Assembly (NCBI RefSeq): GCF_001428105.1
Contig: NZ_LMSJ01000059.1
Span: 196,011-260,010, forward strand
Source of the DNA: Paenibacillus sp. Soil766
GTDB taxonomy: Bacteria > Bacillota > Bacilli > Paenibacillales > NBRC-103111
Length of the DNA stretch: 64,000 nt
Direction: 5' to 3'
Both the position numbers and the translations under genes were made by a program. The notes beneath the pieces are model-generated. The model searched no databases. It was given only the letters and a program-made list of their open reading frames with translations, and was not told where the DNA came from. The stretch's first letter is position 1. Every line of letters starts with the position of its first letter. Positions 17,586-27,342 of the stretch are shown one piece after another.

Positions 17586-18404
17586 TTATTGCTTAAGATT
17601 TACAACCTCTTGCAGAATTTGATCGGAAGTTGTAATAATTCTGGAGTTAGCTTGGAAACCACGCTGTGCAATAATCATTTCAGTGAATTCACCAGTTAAG
17701 TCAACGTTAGACATTTCTAGTTGCCCAGAGACAAGTGTTCCTGTTCCCGTTTCTGGATCACCAGGTGATCCAACTGTTATTTCGGGCTCTGGATTTGCGT
17801 TTGCAGTCATTTGATACAAGTTCCCACCGATTTTCTCAAGACCAGCAGGGTTGATTACTTTCACAACGCCAACTCGTTGCCCTGTATTAACTGTTTCTCC
17901 ATCTGCATTGACGCCAATGATGTCACCATTTTGTGCAATCGAGAATGAGACGATACCTTCTGGAATCACAATGGGACCTGCATCCTCGGCGCCCATAACA
18001 TGAAGCCCCTCAGAATTTACAAGGTTCCTGTTAGGATCAACAGTAAAGTTCCCCGCTCTAGTTAAAAACGGTGTAGCTTGTTCTACTGTTCCAACTGCGA
18101 AGAAACCATCACCATTCACACGTAGATCTGTTACTACATTCGTTGTCATTGCACTACCAGCTGTATGAACCGTATCAATAGCAGCTATACTAACACCTAA
18201 ACCAACTTGCTGAGCATTCACGCCACCTCGGTTCTCATCTGGCGCACTTACACCTGCGACCGTCTGGCTAAGAATGTCTTTAAACATAACACGGCTACCT
18301 TTAAATCCGATGGTATTGACGTTTGCGATATTATTTCCAATAACGTCTAACTTCGTTTGAAAACCACGCATACCTGAAACGCCTGAGTACAAAGATCTTA
18401 ACAT
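17586..18404 (-). CDS. flgG: flagellar hook-basal body protein FlgG/FlgE family
   Basis: 272 residues. The N-terminal axial-protein motif is clear (LRSLYSGVSGMRGFQTKLDV, IGNNIANVNTIGFKGS), as is the C-terminal axial motif (NVDLTGEFTEMIIAQRGFQA, DQILQEVVNLKQ). In bacilli this gene after flgD is called flgG or flgE; the short length without a large central domain fits FlgG or the small Bacillus hook protein. Since it follows the hook cap flgD, hook function is likely. A gap of 95 bases separates it from the next upstream gene. Confidence 0.88.
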   Translation of the reverse strand: MLRSLYSGVSGMRGFQTKLDVIGNNIANVNTIGFKGSRVMFKDILSQTVAGVSAPDENRGGVNAQQVGLGVSIAAIDTVHTAGSAMTTNVVTDLRVNGDGFFAVGTVEQATPFLTRAGNFTVDPNRNLVNSEGLHVMGAEDAGPIVIPEGIVSFSIAQNGDIIGVNADGETVNTGQRVGVVKVINPAGLEKIGGNLYQMTANANPEPEITVGSPGDPETGTGTLVSGQLEMSNVDLTGEFTEMIIAQRGFQANSRIITTSDQILQEVVNLKQ

Positions 18405-18499
18405 GAAGTGGCCTCCTAAATCGGATGTAAGAATATGAATTTGAGTTGCTTCTTTCGATCCACAACTCCAGGCTTCCTATACGGTCGAGCCCTGTAAAT

Positions 18500-18883
18500 C
18501 TACGAAATTATCATTGCGCTATCAATCTGTGTAAACACATGATCATTCATTGCTTGGCCATCTAACGCAGTCACTACGGTTCGATTGGGTACATTTACGA
18601 TATACCCATTCCCTGCTAAGATCAGTAGCGCATCCTTGGCACCTTTGGAGGCAGCTTTATCAATGGCATTGTTCATTTTCTCAATTTGTTCTGGTTTGAG
18701 TTGAATGCCGCGTTCTTTTAACCTAACCTCAGCATGATGACTAAATTTCACGAATTGTTCTTGGAACAATTTTTGAAAAGTAGGATTTCCAATAGTCTGT
18801 ACTTGCTGGGTTGGCGTTCTTCTCGTTGAACTAGGTGAAACCGTACTAGGATATAGTTGACCTATGGATATTCTCTCTGTCAT
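18500..18883 (-). CDS. flagellar operon protein, TIGR02530 (flg_new) type
   Basis: 127 residues. The core FSHHAEVRLKERGIQL, NNAIDKAASKGAKDALLIL and DGQAMNDHVFTQIDSAMIIS matches the small conserved protein found between flgD and flgE/flgG in Firmicute flagellar operons. Its function is not established. It overlaps the flgD stop by four bases, so it is translated with flgD, suggesting a role in hook assembly. Confidence 0.85.
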   Translation of the reverse strand: MTERISIGQLYPSTVSPSSTRRTPTQQVQTIGNPTFQKLFQEQFVKFSHHAEVRLKERGIQLKPEQIEKMNNAIDKAASKGAKDALLILAGNGYIVNVPNRTVVTALDGQAMNDHVFTQIDSAMIIS

Positions 18884-19323
18884 TGACTGTCCCCAGCATT
18901 TTCTATTTTCTTTAACTTATCAAGGGAAACTTCCGCGCCATTCACAGTGGCATATTGGTTCCCATCTTTAAAAGTTATCGAATCTACTATGCCAGACATC
19001 TCAGTCTCAATACCTGAAGAATCTGTTCCCGTCCACGAGATGGACTTGCCAATCAAACCAGACACAAATCCTAAGGATTGCCTCATCAGCTTCATTTCAC
19101 TAGCCATATTCGTTAATTGCTCAACTGAAGTAAATTGTGCCATTTGTGCGATAAACTCTTTGTCCTGTAAAGGCTGTGTTGGATCTTGATTCTGAAGCTG
19201 TGTAATCAAAATTTTCAGGAAATCATCCTTGCCCAAAGTCGTACTATTTTTATCCTTGGTTTTCGCATTATTCCCTGTATTGATCAGATCAGTTACATTA
19301 CCAACGATTGGGTTTGAAGCCAT
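18880..19323 (-). CDS. flgD: flagellar hook assembly cap protein FlgD
   Basis: 147 residues, the short Bacillus form. The signature LGKDDFLKILITQLQNQDPT, then PLQDKEFIAQMAQFTSVEQL, defines FlgD. The cap promotes hook subunit polymerisation. Compared with E. coli FlgD the C-terminal fibronectin-like region is largely missing, as usual in bacilli. Located after fliK. Confidence 0.93.
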   Translation of the reverse strand: MASNPIVGNVTDLINTGNNAKTKDKNSTTLGKDDFLKILITQLQNQDPTQPLQDKEFIAQMAQFTSVEQLTNMASEMKLMRQSLGFVSGLIGKSISWTGTDSSGIETEMSGIVDSITFKDGNQYATVNGAEVSLDKLKKIENAGDSQ

Positions 19324-19356
19324 ACATTCACCTCCAACAATTCATTCTACTTCCAT

Positions 19357-20808
19357 TTAGGCAATGACATCGAAGGAATTACCGTTTGCATTATTGCGCA
19401 GCTGTGCAATTTGTTCCATATCTTCTTTAAAATGGGTAGCATCCACTTCAACTTCACTCGAGCGATTTTTGGTTTGTTGTTGTGATTGATTGAAGCTTTG
19501 CGATTGACGTTGTTCTTGGAACATGCTCGAAGACATATTTGGGCTTTGAGTAACTTCTAGTTTCTCAACCTGTAAGCCTTGTGTAAGTAACGCTTGACGC
19601 AATTGAGGCAACTGACTTTCTAACATTTGTTTACCTGCTAGGGTATCGGCCGCAAACTGGGCAAATAGTTGTCCATCATGCATAGAAATTTTCACATCTA
19701 CATGTCCCAAATTCTTTGGAAACAAAGATAGTTTTGCCTCAGAAAACCCTTCAGACATCGTAATTTTCATGTTTTTCAATACATGTGTAGTCATCTCTTC
19801 TGTGAAATTAGCGGCTGTTAACACCGGTACTGGCGTTTTGTCAGCTGCAATCGTCGCTTGCTGAGATTTCTGTAAATCACCAATCGTGACAATCGAATTT
19901 GTTCCCGAAGTAGTCTCAATAGGTAAATCAACAAGTGGTGGATTTGTCGTTTCCGAGATGTCATAATACTGTTCACTAACAACTGATGGAACATGCTTAA
20001 TTGCAAATTTCTCTTGTTTTGGTTGAAGTGATTGCAGATTTACGGAAAGACTGCTATCTAGCAACGAGTCGTTTTCACTTTTGTTTATGTACTTATTGGA
20101 AGCAATTCTCCCATTCGGTGAAGTGTTATCTTTAGCTCCATTAACAGGCACAATTGACTCCATTGCAAGATTAGATACGTCGCCAGCAGTTAACTTCTGA
20201 GTGTTTCCTACTTCTGCTAAGATCTCTGGAAGTAATGGTTGAATCGTATTCGCGAGTTCTGTATTCAAGAAGTTTAGAATCGAATTATCAGGTTGTTGCT
20301 TGGATAAAGTTGATAGTGTTAATAGTGTACTTTGTGCAGTTAGAATCAATGAATTGTTGGTAGACTGCTGCCACATCGCAAGATTTCCAGCTCCGAGTGT
20401 GTTTGGCGTGTTACTCAGTGCAGCTAATAAATCTTCTGCATCGTCAAACCACTTTTTGACTTTAGGATCTTGCAATAACTTGTCAGCTAGTGAAGGATTA
20501 CTATTCATTGCTTCTATCAGCAACTCAGGTAATGCACCATCCGACAAAATCGTTTTTGATTCTTTAGCCACATCAGCCACATCCGTTTGAATCGGCATTA
20601 CCAGGTTTTGAAGCATTTGCAACATCATGCTCATTGAAAGCTCAGACTCTGAAGTCGAATCTTCGACCATTGGTACATTCTCCTGAGACGTTTGGCCAGA
20701 AAGTAGTGCTGAAAAGCTATCCGTTGTTCCATTTCCTTTGGAAGTCCCTTTGCCTGCAGCTAGTGCTCCTGGTTGTGTTACCGGTACTGAAGTCATCTGT
20801 ACGTCCAT
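19357..20808 (-). CDS. fliK: flagellar hook-length control protein FliK
   Basis: 483 residues. A low-complexity Ser/Gln/Thr N-terminal ruler region is followed by the conserved C-terminal Flg_hook domain (SEAKLSLFPKNLGHVDVKIS, AQFAADTLAGKQMLESQLPQ, LRQALLTQGL), which contacts FlhB to switch export specificity, and ends in a Gln/Ser-rich tail. ATG 20808 follows GGAGG. Compare the FliK-like protein at 41408-43255. Confidence 0.92.
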   Translation of the reverse strand: MDVQMTSVPVTQPGALAAGKGTSKGNGTTDSFSALLSGQTSQENVPMVEDSTSESELSMSMMLQMLQNLVMPIQTDVADVAKESKTILSDGALPELLIEAMNSNPSLADKLLQDPKVKKWFDDAEDLLAALSNTPNTLGAGNLAMWQQSTNNSLILTAQSTLLTLSTLSKQQPDNSILNFLNTELANTIQPLLPEILAEVGNTQKLTAGDVSNLAMESIVPVNGAKDNTSPNGRIASNKYINKSENDSLLDSSLSVNLQSLQPKQEKFAIKHVPSVVSEQYYDISETTNPPLVDLPIETTSGTNSIVTIGDLQKSQQATIAADKTPVPVLTAANFTEEMTTHVLKNMKITMSEGFSEAKLSLFPKNLGHVDVKISMHDGQLFAQFAADTLAGKQMLESQLPQLRQALLTQGLQVEKLEVTQSPNMSSSMFQEQRQSQSFNQSQQQTKNRSSEVEVDATHFKEDMEQIAQLRNNANGNSFDVIA

Positions 20809-20841
20809 TTATTTCACCTCCCTTCCTAATTTACTTGCAAG

Positions 20842-21759
20842 TTACGGAACAAGCTTTGCAGCAATGGAAGCTGCCATTTCCTTATCAGCATCTGAGAGGG
20901 CGGACATCACTTTAGAACGTGATGAGTTATCCATCCCACTTAGAATAGATAACACTTTGGCTGGATTTGATTTGTTCATTTCAAGCAGAACATTTGATGC
21001 ACTTTTTGGTGTCATATTTGCAAAAGTTTGTCCAAGATCTGAAGTACTTACCGTACTTGTCGCTGCCTTGGCATCATTCGTGTTATTCGTTGCTAATCTT
21101 TCTTGTAAAGCAGCTATTTCTTTGTCACGAACAGGTACGATATCTTTTAATCCGATGGAAGCAGCGGCCGCTTTAGCAGCATCCATTTTTTCAAGAATCG
21201 CTCCGCGATTATCTGCTTTCATCATAGAGAACACCAGCACCATTTCGCTCGGAGTCAATGCCTCAATAATAGGTGCAACTTTACTTGGCGTCATTTTTGC
21301 GTACATATTGGCAAGCTGTGTGATTTGATTCGTGTATTCTTCTTCTGATTGAGTTTTATCTTTTAATTTCTCCTCAAGTTCGGCAACCTTTGCAACAGCT
21401 GCCTTTAGAGAAACGTCTTTATTCTCAGTCGTCGAATCTGCTTTTTGCAATGCTGCTGTCAATTCATTTACACGGGCATTCAGCTTCGCAATCTCATCAT
21501 CTTGAACCTTTGCGCTTTGCTCCGAGGATGTTGCTTTACCTTCTGCAGTCACAGGTGCAGTTTCTTTCGGTGCTGGTACTATTAATCCAACGACAGGCGT
21601 ATTGTGCAATGCTTTTTGAATACTACTTTTGATATCATAATCAAAAATGGAAAGCAGCACGAAGAGTAGAACTGCCGTAAACACAAAGGGGATGACAAAC
21701 CATATCAAAAATCGCTCCAGTGCACTATAAGATGCACCCTCTACGCTTGTATCGGCCAT
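20842..21759 (-). CDS. MotE/YlxF-like membrane protein with MgtE-N-like domain
   Basis: 305 residues: one membrane helix (about 14-41), an Ala/Thr-rich stretch, a coiled coil (about 75-145, KLNARVNELTAALQKADS), and a C-terminal region of MgtE N-domain-like repeats (MYAKMTPSKVAPIIEALTPS, FANMTPKSASNVLLEMNKSN). This is the ylxF gene position of B. subtilis, between fliJ and fliK; MotE-type proteins are flagellar chaperones in other bacteria. Exact function here is inferred from position and domains. Confidence 0.83.
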   Translation of the reverse strand: MADTSVEGASYSALERFLIWFVIPFVFTAVLLFVLLSIFDYDIKSSIQKALHNTPVVGLIVPAPKETAPVTAEGKATSSEQSAKVQDDEIAKLNARVNELTAALQKADSTTENKDVSLKAAVAKVAELEEKLKDKTQSEEEYTNQITQLANMYAKMTPSKVAPIIEALTPSEMVLVFSMMKADNRGAILEKMDAAKAAAASIGLKDIVPVRDKEIAALQERLATNNTNDAKAATSTVSTSDLGQTFANMTPKSASNVLLEMNKSNPAKVLSILSGMDNSSRSKVMSALSDADKEMAASIAAKLVP

Positions 21760-21782
21760 CTCTTCGTCCCTCCTTTTCTAGC

Positions 21783-22226
21783 TTAATACGATAAACGCCT
21801 GAAACGATTCGTGGCCATTTCATCAAGAGCATCTTGCTCTTTTTTAGCGATCATGACTTGGAATTGGTTATGCGCTTTTTCTCTTGCTTTGGTCCATACC
21901 TTTTCATCTATCATTTTCACCGACAAATGTTCTTGCTTCTCAGTCACGATATGTTTCGCTTGTTTAACATCCTGATGCTTTCGAGCAATTTGTTTATCCA
22001 CATGATTCATGTAACTTTGCATGAGAAGCATGTTCGATATTGACACAGAATGGTTAGTTGCTTGAATCATTTCATTGTGCAAATTTTCCTTCTGCTCGAA
22101 CAATCCATGTAAGCTCGTTTCTTCATTCCGTAACTGCCCCATTGCCTCAGATAAAATCCATTCTGCTTGAGTTCGTTCATTATTCTTCAGATCGACAATT
22201 TGCTGGAAAGAGTAGCGAAAACTCAT
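21783..22226 (-). CDS. fliJ: flagellar export protein FliJ
   Basis: 147 residues, almost entirely helical and charged, of coiled-coil type (FRYSFQQIVDLKNNERTQAE at the start). FliJ is the central stalk of the FliI ATPase ring and links it to FlhA. The gene lies directly after fliI, the invariant arrangement. Confidence 0.92.
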   Translation of the reverse strand: MSFRYSFQQIVDLKNNERTQAEWILSEAMGQLRNEETSLHGLFEQKENLHNEMIQATNHSVSISNMLLMQSYMNHVDKQIARKHQDVKQAKHIVTEKQEHLSVKMIDEKVWTKAREKAHNQFQVMIAKKEQDALDEMATNRFRRLSY

Positions 22227-22235
22227 CTAGGACCC

Positions 22236-23564
22236 TCATCCCTTATAAAATTCTTGGATTAATCGCTCTTGCGCTTCTTCGTATGTTAGTTTTTCACTTG
22301 TTCGTTGTTTCGTGAAATTCCAAATGGCTTCGATATTTTCCATTGCTATATCGATATTAGGATTAGAACCTTTCTGATACGCCCCGATATTAATAAGATC
22401 TTCCGAATCTTTATATATAGAGAGAAGACGCTTAAGTTGATCGGCAGCTTCCATATGTTCTGTTGGCACGATTTCTTTCATAACTCGACTGACACTTGAT
22501 AATACATCGATTGCAGGATAATGACCTTTGTTCGCAATACTGCGATTCAGAACGATATGACCATCTAAGATTCCTCGGACAGCATCTGCAATCGGCTCGT
22601 TCATATCATCACCGTCGACAAGCACGGTGTAAAATGCAGTAATAGAGCCCTTCGCACCTGTACCTGAACGTTCTAATAGTCTAGGCAGCATAGCGAACAC
22701 CGAAGGCGTGTATCCACGCGTAGCTGGGGGTTCACCAACGGCTAGTCCCACTTCACGTTGCGCCATAGCAAATCGTGTTACGGAATCCATCATCATCATG
22801 ACATTTAAGCCGCGATCTCGAAAATATTCAGCAATACTTGTTGCAATCATTGCGCCTTTAATCCGAATTAATGCAGGTTGGTCAGATGTTGCCACAATTA
22901 CAACTGATCTAGCCAACCCCTCTGGACCAAGATCACGTTCTATGAAATCCAACACTTCTCTGCCGCGCTCTCCAATGAGAGCAATGACATTGACATCTGC
23001 TGAAGTATTTCGTGCAATCATACCCATTAAAGTACTTTTCCCAACACCAGAACCTGCAAAAATACCAACACGCTGCCCTTTACCGATTGTCAATAATCCG
23101 TCGATACAGCGTACGCCAACTGAAATTGGATTGAGAACACGTGGACGTGTTAATGGATTGCTCGGTGTATTATTTGTCGAATACTGCGCCATCCTAGAAG
23201 GCAGATAAGAACCATCTAATGGTTGACCTAGACCGTCTAAAACTTTTCCCAACAACTCATGTCCAACCTGGACTGTTAATGGTTTTCCTGTGCCAACAAC
23301 ATCGCAACCAGGACCGATAGCATCAAGATCGCCAAGCGGCATTAAAATAACTTTATTGCTTCGAAAACCAACCACTTCTGCTTTTAATGGTTTATTTGAT
23401 TTATGCGGATAGATATAACACAGATCACCTATACTGACATCAGGTCCCTCAGATTCAACTGTAAGTCCAATAACTTGCGTCACCTTACCGTTTACCCTAA
23501 TTGGATCAATCGTTTGTAAAACTTCTTTGTATTTATCCACGTTCGGGATCGACGTCTGTGTCAT
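22236..23564 (-). CDS. fliI: flagellum-specific ATPase FliI
   Basis: 442 residues. Walker A is GIFAGSGVGKSTLMGMIAR, followed by LIGERGREVLDFIERDLG, Walker B VMMMMDSVTRFAMAQREVGL and the F1-beta-like segment PRLLERSG. FliI energises flagellar export and is regulated by FliH, encoded just upstream with overlap of one base. Confidence 0.97.
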   Translation of the reverse strand: MTQTSIPNVDKYKEVLQTIDPIRVNGKVTQVIGLTVESEGPDVSIGDLCYIYPHKSNKPLKAEVVGFRSNKVILMPLGDLDAIGPGCDVVGTGKPLTVQVGHELLGKVLDGLGQPLDGSYLPSRMAQYSTNNTPSNPLTRPRVLNPISVGVRCIDGLLTIGKGQRVGIFAGSGVGKSTLMGMIARNTSADVNVIALIGERGREVLDFIERDLGPEGLARSVVIVATSDQPALIRIKGAMIATSIAEYFRDRGLNVMMMMDSVTRFAMAQREVGLAVGEPPATRGYTPSVFAMLPRLLERSGTGAKGSITAFYTVLVDGDDMNEPIADAVRGILDGHIVLNRSIANKGHYPAIDVLSSVSRVMKEIVPTEHMEAADQLKRLLSIYKDSEDLINIGAYQKGSNPNIDIAMENIEAIWNFTKQRTSEKLTYEEAQERLIQEFYKG

Positions 23565-24388
23565 TAGGATTCCTCACTTTGTACGGCCAGTTGCTGAAGC
23601 GCTGACTTAATTTCTTTCAGCTGCGTATCTAGTCTAGCATCGATGCTTCCGTACGAAGACCGTATAACACATCCTTGATCTTGCACCGAAGAATCCGGAA
23701 TAATTTCGAGCTCTGCCTGCGAATCAATCGACGTGATCAATTCTTCTCTTGCATCCTGGATATATGCAAATTGAGAAGGCGCTACACATAAGGTGATAAT
23801 TCCTTTTTCACGTCTGCGTGCAAGTACTTTTTGAATGAACTCTATCACCCAACCAGGCTCGAGAGAAAGTTGACGCGCAATAATCTTTTCTGCGATAGAT
23901 GTGCTTAATTCAATTAGAAATGGTTCCGACTCTTGGATGATTTGTTGCTTCAGCTTATATGACTGTTCAAGAATCGAACTAGCTTCAGCAAGCATATCAT
24001 CATACTCTTTTCGAAGAGCACTTTCCGCTTGAATGACGCCTTGACCATAACCATCATCATATCCAGCTTGCTTAGATAAGTTCACTAACTCTACATCCTC
24101 AGCGCGCTTACTTTCCCACCAGCTTGCAATGTCTCTTTCAGTTTCTTGGCGGATTAAGGCACACTCTCGCTTTGCCTCTTCAATCTGTTCGCTGGCAAAT
24201 GCTTCTGCATCCTCCAAAATTTGATTCTTTAGTAAGGTTGCATCATTGATCTCAATTTGCATTTCCTCAGAGATACCATCATCAACAGATGGCGTGTCTG
24301 TCTTAATCGCTGTAAGAAATGAAATCGTCTCAACAATCTTTTTATCTTCAATTGGATAATATGCGAATGATTTAATGACATTAGACAA
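23564..24388 (-). CDS. fliH: flagellar assembly protein FliH
   Basis: 274 residues from a TTG start at 24388, nine bases after AGGAG and overlapping the fliG stop by eight bases. An ATG at 24397 is also in frame but lies only one base from the ribosome site, and starts further upstream overlap fliG more. The protein has a long charged coiled coil (KNQILEDAEAFASEQIEEAK) and a C-terminal FliH/V-ATPase E-like domain (ELSTSIAEKIIARQLSLEPG). It inhibits and docks FliI. Confidence 0.88.
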   Translation of the reverse strand: MSNVIKSFAYYPIEDKKIVETISFLTAIKTDTPSVDDGISEEMQIEINDATLLKNQILEDAEAFASEQIEEAKRECALIRQETERDIASWWESKRAEDVELVNLSKQAGYDDGYGQGVIQAESALRKEYDDMLAEASSILEQSYKLKQQIIQESEPFLIELSTSIAEKIIARQLSLEPGWVIEFIQKVLARRREKGIITLCVAPSQFAYIQDAREELITSIDSQAELEIIPDSSVQDQGCVIRSSYGSIDARLDTQLKEIKSALQQLAVQSEES

Positions 24389-25397
24389 TAATATCATCTC
24401 CTCCACCACGTGCGATGATGATTTCACCCGACTCTTCTAAACGACGGATCGTAGCCACGATACGGGTTTGTGCTTCTTCCACGTCACGTAGTCGTACAGG
24501 TCCCATAAATTCCATTTCTTCTTTGAAAGTCTCTGCCATACGCTTGGACATATTTTTGAATAACACATCACGGACTTCCTCACTCGCAACTTTAAGTGCA
24601 AGCTGTAAATCAGCATTTTCAATATCGCGAATAATCCGTTGAATGGAACGATTGTCGATATTAACAATATCTTCAAATACGAACATCCGTTTCTTAATTT
24701 CTTCAGCAAGCTCTGGATCTTGGATTTCTAATGAATCTAGAATCGTTCGTTCTGTTCCGCGATCGACACCATTCAAGATTTGAACGATAGATGCGATACC
24801 ACCAGCATTTGTATAATCTTGTGTAACGGTCGAAGAAAGCTTCTGCTCTAGCACGCGTTCAACCTGCGAAATAACTTCAGGTGATGTACTATCCATAAGT
24901 GCAATCCGCTTAGCAACATCAGCTTGTTTCTCCTGCGGGAGTGACGACAAGATGATAGATGCTTGTTCGGCTTGCAGATAAGATAATACGAGTGCAATAG
25001 TCTGAGAATTCTCATTCTGAATGAAGTTGAGAATTTGTGCTGGGTCTGCTTTCCGTGCAAAGTCAAACGGTCTAACTTGAAGTGTAGCTGTCAAGCGATT
25101 GATAATATCAAGCGCTTTCTGTGAGCCTAGTGCTTTCTCCAAAATATCCTTGGCATAGGCGATACCACCTTGTGAAATAAATTCTTGTGCCAAACAAATT
25201 TGATGAAACTCAGCTAGAATTGCATCCTTTTCTAAGGTGTCTACTTTACGCACATTCGCTATTTCAAGAGTTAATTGTTCAATTTCTTCTTCACGTAAAT
25301 GCTTGAAAATTTGTGCAGAAACCTCAGGGCCTAAACTGATCAAAAGAATGGCTGCCTTTTGTCGTCCGGTCAACCCTTGTAAAGCGGCTCTGGCCAT
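24381..25397 (-). CDS. fliG: flagellar motor switch protein FliG
   Basis: 338 residues. N-domain LTGRQKAAILLISLGPEVSA, middle EHPQ-like region (here LQAEQASIILSSLPQEKQAD) and C-terminal torque domain (FVFEDIVNIDNRSIQRIIRD, ASEEVRDVLFKNMSKRMA, ARGGGDDIIV end). It links the MS ring (FliF, upstream) to FliM/FliY. Confidence 0.97.
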   Translation of the reverse strand: MARAALQGLTGRQKAAILLISLGPEVSAQIFKHLREEEIEQLTLEIANVRKVDTLEKDAILAEFHQICLAQEFISQGGIAYAKDILEKALGSQKALDIINRLTATLQVRPFDFARKADPAQILNFIQNENSQTIALVLSYLQAEQASIILSSLPQEKQADVAKRIALMDSTSPEVISQVERVLEQKLSSTVTQDYTNAGGIASIVQILNGVDRGTERTILDSLEIQDPELAEEIKKRMFVFEDIVNIDNRSIQRIIRDIENADLQLALKVASEEVRDVLFKNMSKRMAETFKEEMEFMGPVRLRDVEEAQTRIVATIRRLEESGEIIIARGGGDDIIV

Positions 25398-25409
25398 ACA
25401 AGTGCACCT

Positions 25410-26981
25410 CTATTCGTCTACTAACCAAGTGCGCAGCAAGTTAACAAATTCTTCCGGCCGCTTTCTTGCAAGCGTTTCGAGCTGCTTACGCACTTGATTG
25501 TCATTCGTTACATTTTCAATATCAATCGTTGGAAGCTCTGCCTTCTGAGAAGTAACATCCATTTCTTGTTCAGCAAGAACTTGTTGTGCTGCTTTCTTAC
25601 GTTTACGTATTGCAAATCCAATAAATGCTCCAATTGCTAGTGCCGCTAGCGCTAACGCGCCATATGTCACATAAGTAGATGTCTTAGTTGCATTTTCTTC
25701 GGAAGTTCTTGCAAACGAATGTGCAAAAACAGTAACTTTTTTCTGTAATTCATCGTCTGTATAAGTAGTCTTATTATCAGCTAGTGCAGTTCTAACGATA
25801 TTTACTAGCGCATTTTGAATGGCTGTTTTTGTTTCTGCAGTTAAAGAGTTCGGGTCATCTCTGACTGGCGGCTCTATGCCGACATTAATACTTACATCCT
25901 TCACGACATAAGGTGTTGAAATAATGTCATTTGTAATACGATCCACTTCGTAGTTGACTGTTTTACTACTTTTATCTGAGCTGGAGTTGCCATTGTTCGA
26001 TGATCCTGGATAACCCGGAACATCCGTTTCGCCAGTACCAGGAACTCCACCTGTCTCCGTGCCTTTATTTTGATAGGATTCATTCGCTTCTTGCAAGGAG
26101 ATCTCAATGCCCTTTTGATCAGCTTGATTTGGTGCCCTTACAAGTTGCTCCTTAGTTTTCTTCTGATCAAAATTCATTGTTGTAAATACACTAACGCTAA
26201 CTTTATCGCGTCCAAACATCGTGCCAAGCATTGAGTTGATATTCTTCTGCAAATCATTCCGGAACTGCGTATTAATATCCGTATCTCGCGGCGTATTATT
26301 AGCTTCGCCACTAAACTTGTAGGATACTAAATTTTGATCCGATATGGAGATATTCTCAATTGGAAGATTTTTTATACTATGTGAAACTAAATTATAAATG
26401 GTATCTACTTTGGACTGATCTAACGTATAGCCTTGCTTCACTTGCAAGACCACAGAGGCAGTTGCCTTCTCCGCCTGTTGCTGTAAGAACGGACCTTCTT
26501 CTGGAAGAGAAATGTTAACCTTAGAACTCGAAATGGCTTGGTTCGCATTAATAAGCTGTTGAAGTTCTCCTTGAATGGCACTCAAATATTTCACTTTGAA
26601 TTCGTTGTCCGTGATGCCGAATGAGCTATTACCGCTAAAAACCTCAAATCCCAAGGAGCCGTTCTTGTTCAAGCCTTGTGACTCAACTGCAAGTTTTACA
26701 TTGGCGACTTCACTAGTAGGCACTTCTATGCTTTTACCATCGGCACTCAAATGATAAGGTATTTTCGCTGTATCCAGATAGGATTTAATATTAGCTGCGT
26801 CACTGGGCTGCAGTTCTGTATAGGCTAATGAATAATCTGTCTTTGATAAATTAACACTTATAATCGCAGCAGTTAAAATCAGAAGGAACACAGTAGCTAA
26901 AAAAATAATTTTCGTCGTTCGATTATAACGATTCCAGTATTGCTTCACCTTTTCCCAGTACTGGAGCAGGTTCTCGTTCAC
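25410..26981 (-). CDS. fliF: flagellar MS-ring protein FliF
   Basis: 523 residues; GTG start at 26981 behind GAGGTG. One N-terminal membrane helix (about 24-46), ring-building motifs (LSKTDYSLAYTELQPSDAAN, SALVV-type SASVVLQVKQGY), a Gly/Asn/Ser-rich loop with the segment GVPGTGETDVPGYPGSS, a second membrane helix (about 436-456) and a FliG-binding C-terminus (VRKQLETLARKRPEEFVNLL). Typical order flgB-flgC-fliE-fliF-fliG. Confidence 0.96.
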   Translation of the reverse strand: MNENLLQYWEKVKQYWNRYNRTTKIIFLATVFLLILTAAIISVNLSKTDYSLAYTELQPSDAANIKSYLDTAKIPYHLSADGKSIEVPTSEVANVKLAVESQGLNKNGSLGFEVFSGNSSFGITDNEFKVKYLSAIQGELQQLINANQAISSSKVNISLPEEGPFLQQQAEKATASVVLQVKQGYTLDQSKVDTIYNLVSHSIKNLPIENISISDQNLVSYKFSGEANNTPRDTDINTQFRNDLQKNINSMLGTMFGRDKVSVSVFTTMNFDQKKTKEQLVRAPNQADQKGIEISLQEANESYQNKGTETGGVPGTGETDVPGYPGSSNNGNSSSDKSSKTVNYEVDRITNDIISTPYVVKDVSINVGIEPPVRDDPNSLTAETKTAIQNALVNIVRTALADNKTTYTDDELQKKVTVFAHSFARTSEENATKTSTYVTYGALALAALAIGAFIGFAIRKRKKAAQQVLAEQEMDVTSQKAELPTIDIENVTNDNQVRKQLETLARKRPEEFVNLLRTWLVDE

Positions 26982-27022
26982 TCTGTCACCTCATTGACCC
27001 AAATTTAGCAGCATCTCTATAC

Positions 27023-27331
27023 TTACAGCTGCATTCTCATAATTTCTTGGTACGCCTCGAGCACTTTATTTCTGACTTGAACAGTAAGCTCTAGTCCTAA
27101 TGAAGCTTTCTCAGAAGCAATTGTCAATTGATGTACATCTGAAAGTTCCCCTTTAATGAAGCTTTCGTTCAACTGATCGACTTGTTTTTGCTGCGCACTT
27201 AAATTGGTCATGGCGTCGTTCAAGAAAGATCCGAATTTCTTACCAAGATCATCTGCACCCTCACCCGTGTTATCCTTCGGCTGAACGGAGCTCATTATAT
27301 TTAATGGGCTGTAACTAATTTTATCAATCAT
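27023..27331 (-). CDS. fliE: flagellar hook-basal body protein FliE
   Basis: 102 residues, family length. The conserved C-terminal half is visible: VHQLTIASEKASLGLELTVQ and VRNKVLEAYQEIMRMQL, with FGSFLNDAMTNLSAQQKQVD before it. FliE joins the MS ring to the rod. Confidence 0.95.
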   Translation of the reverse strand: MIDKISYSPLNIMSSVQPKDNTGEGADDLGKKFGSFLNDAMTNLSAQQKQVDQLNESFIKGELSDVHQLTIASEKASLGLELTVQVRNKVLEAYQEIMRMQL

Positions 27332-27342
27332 CCTTGAACCTC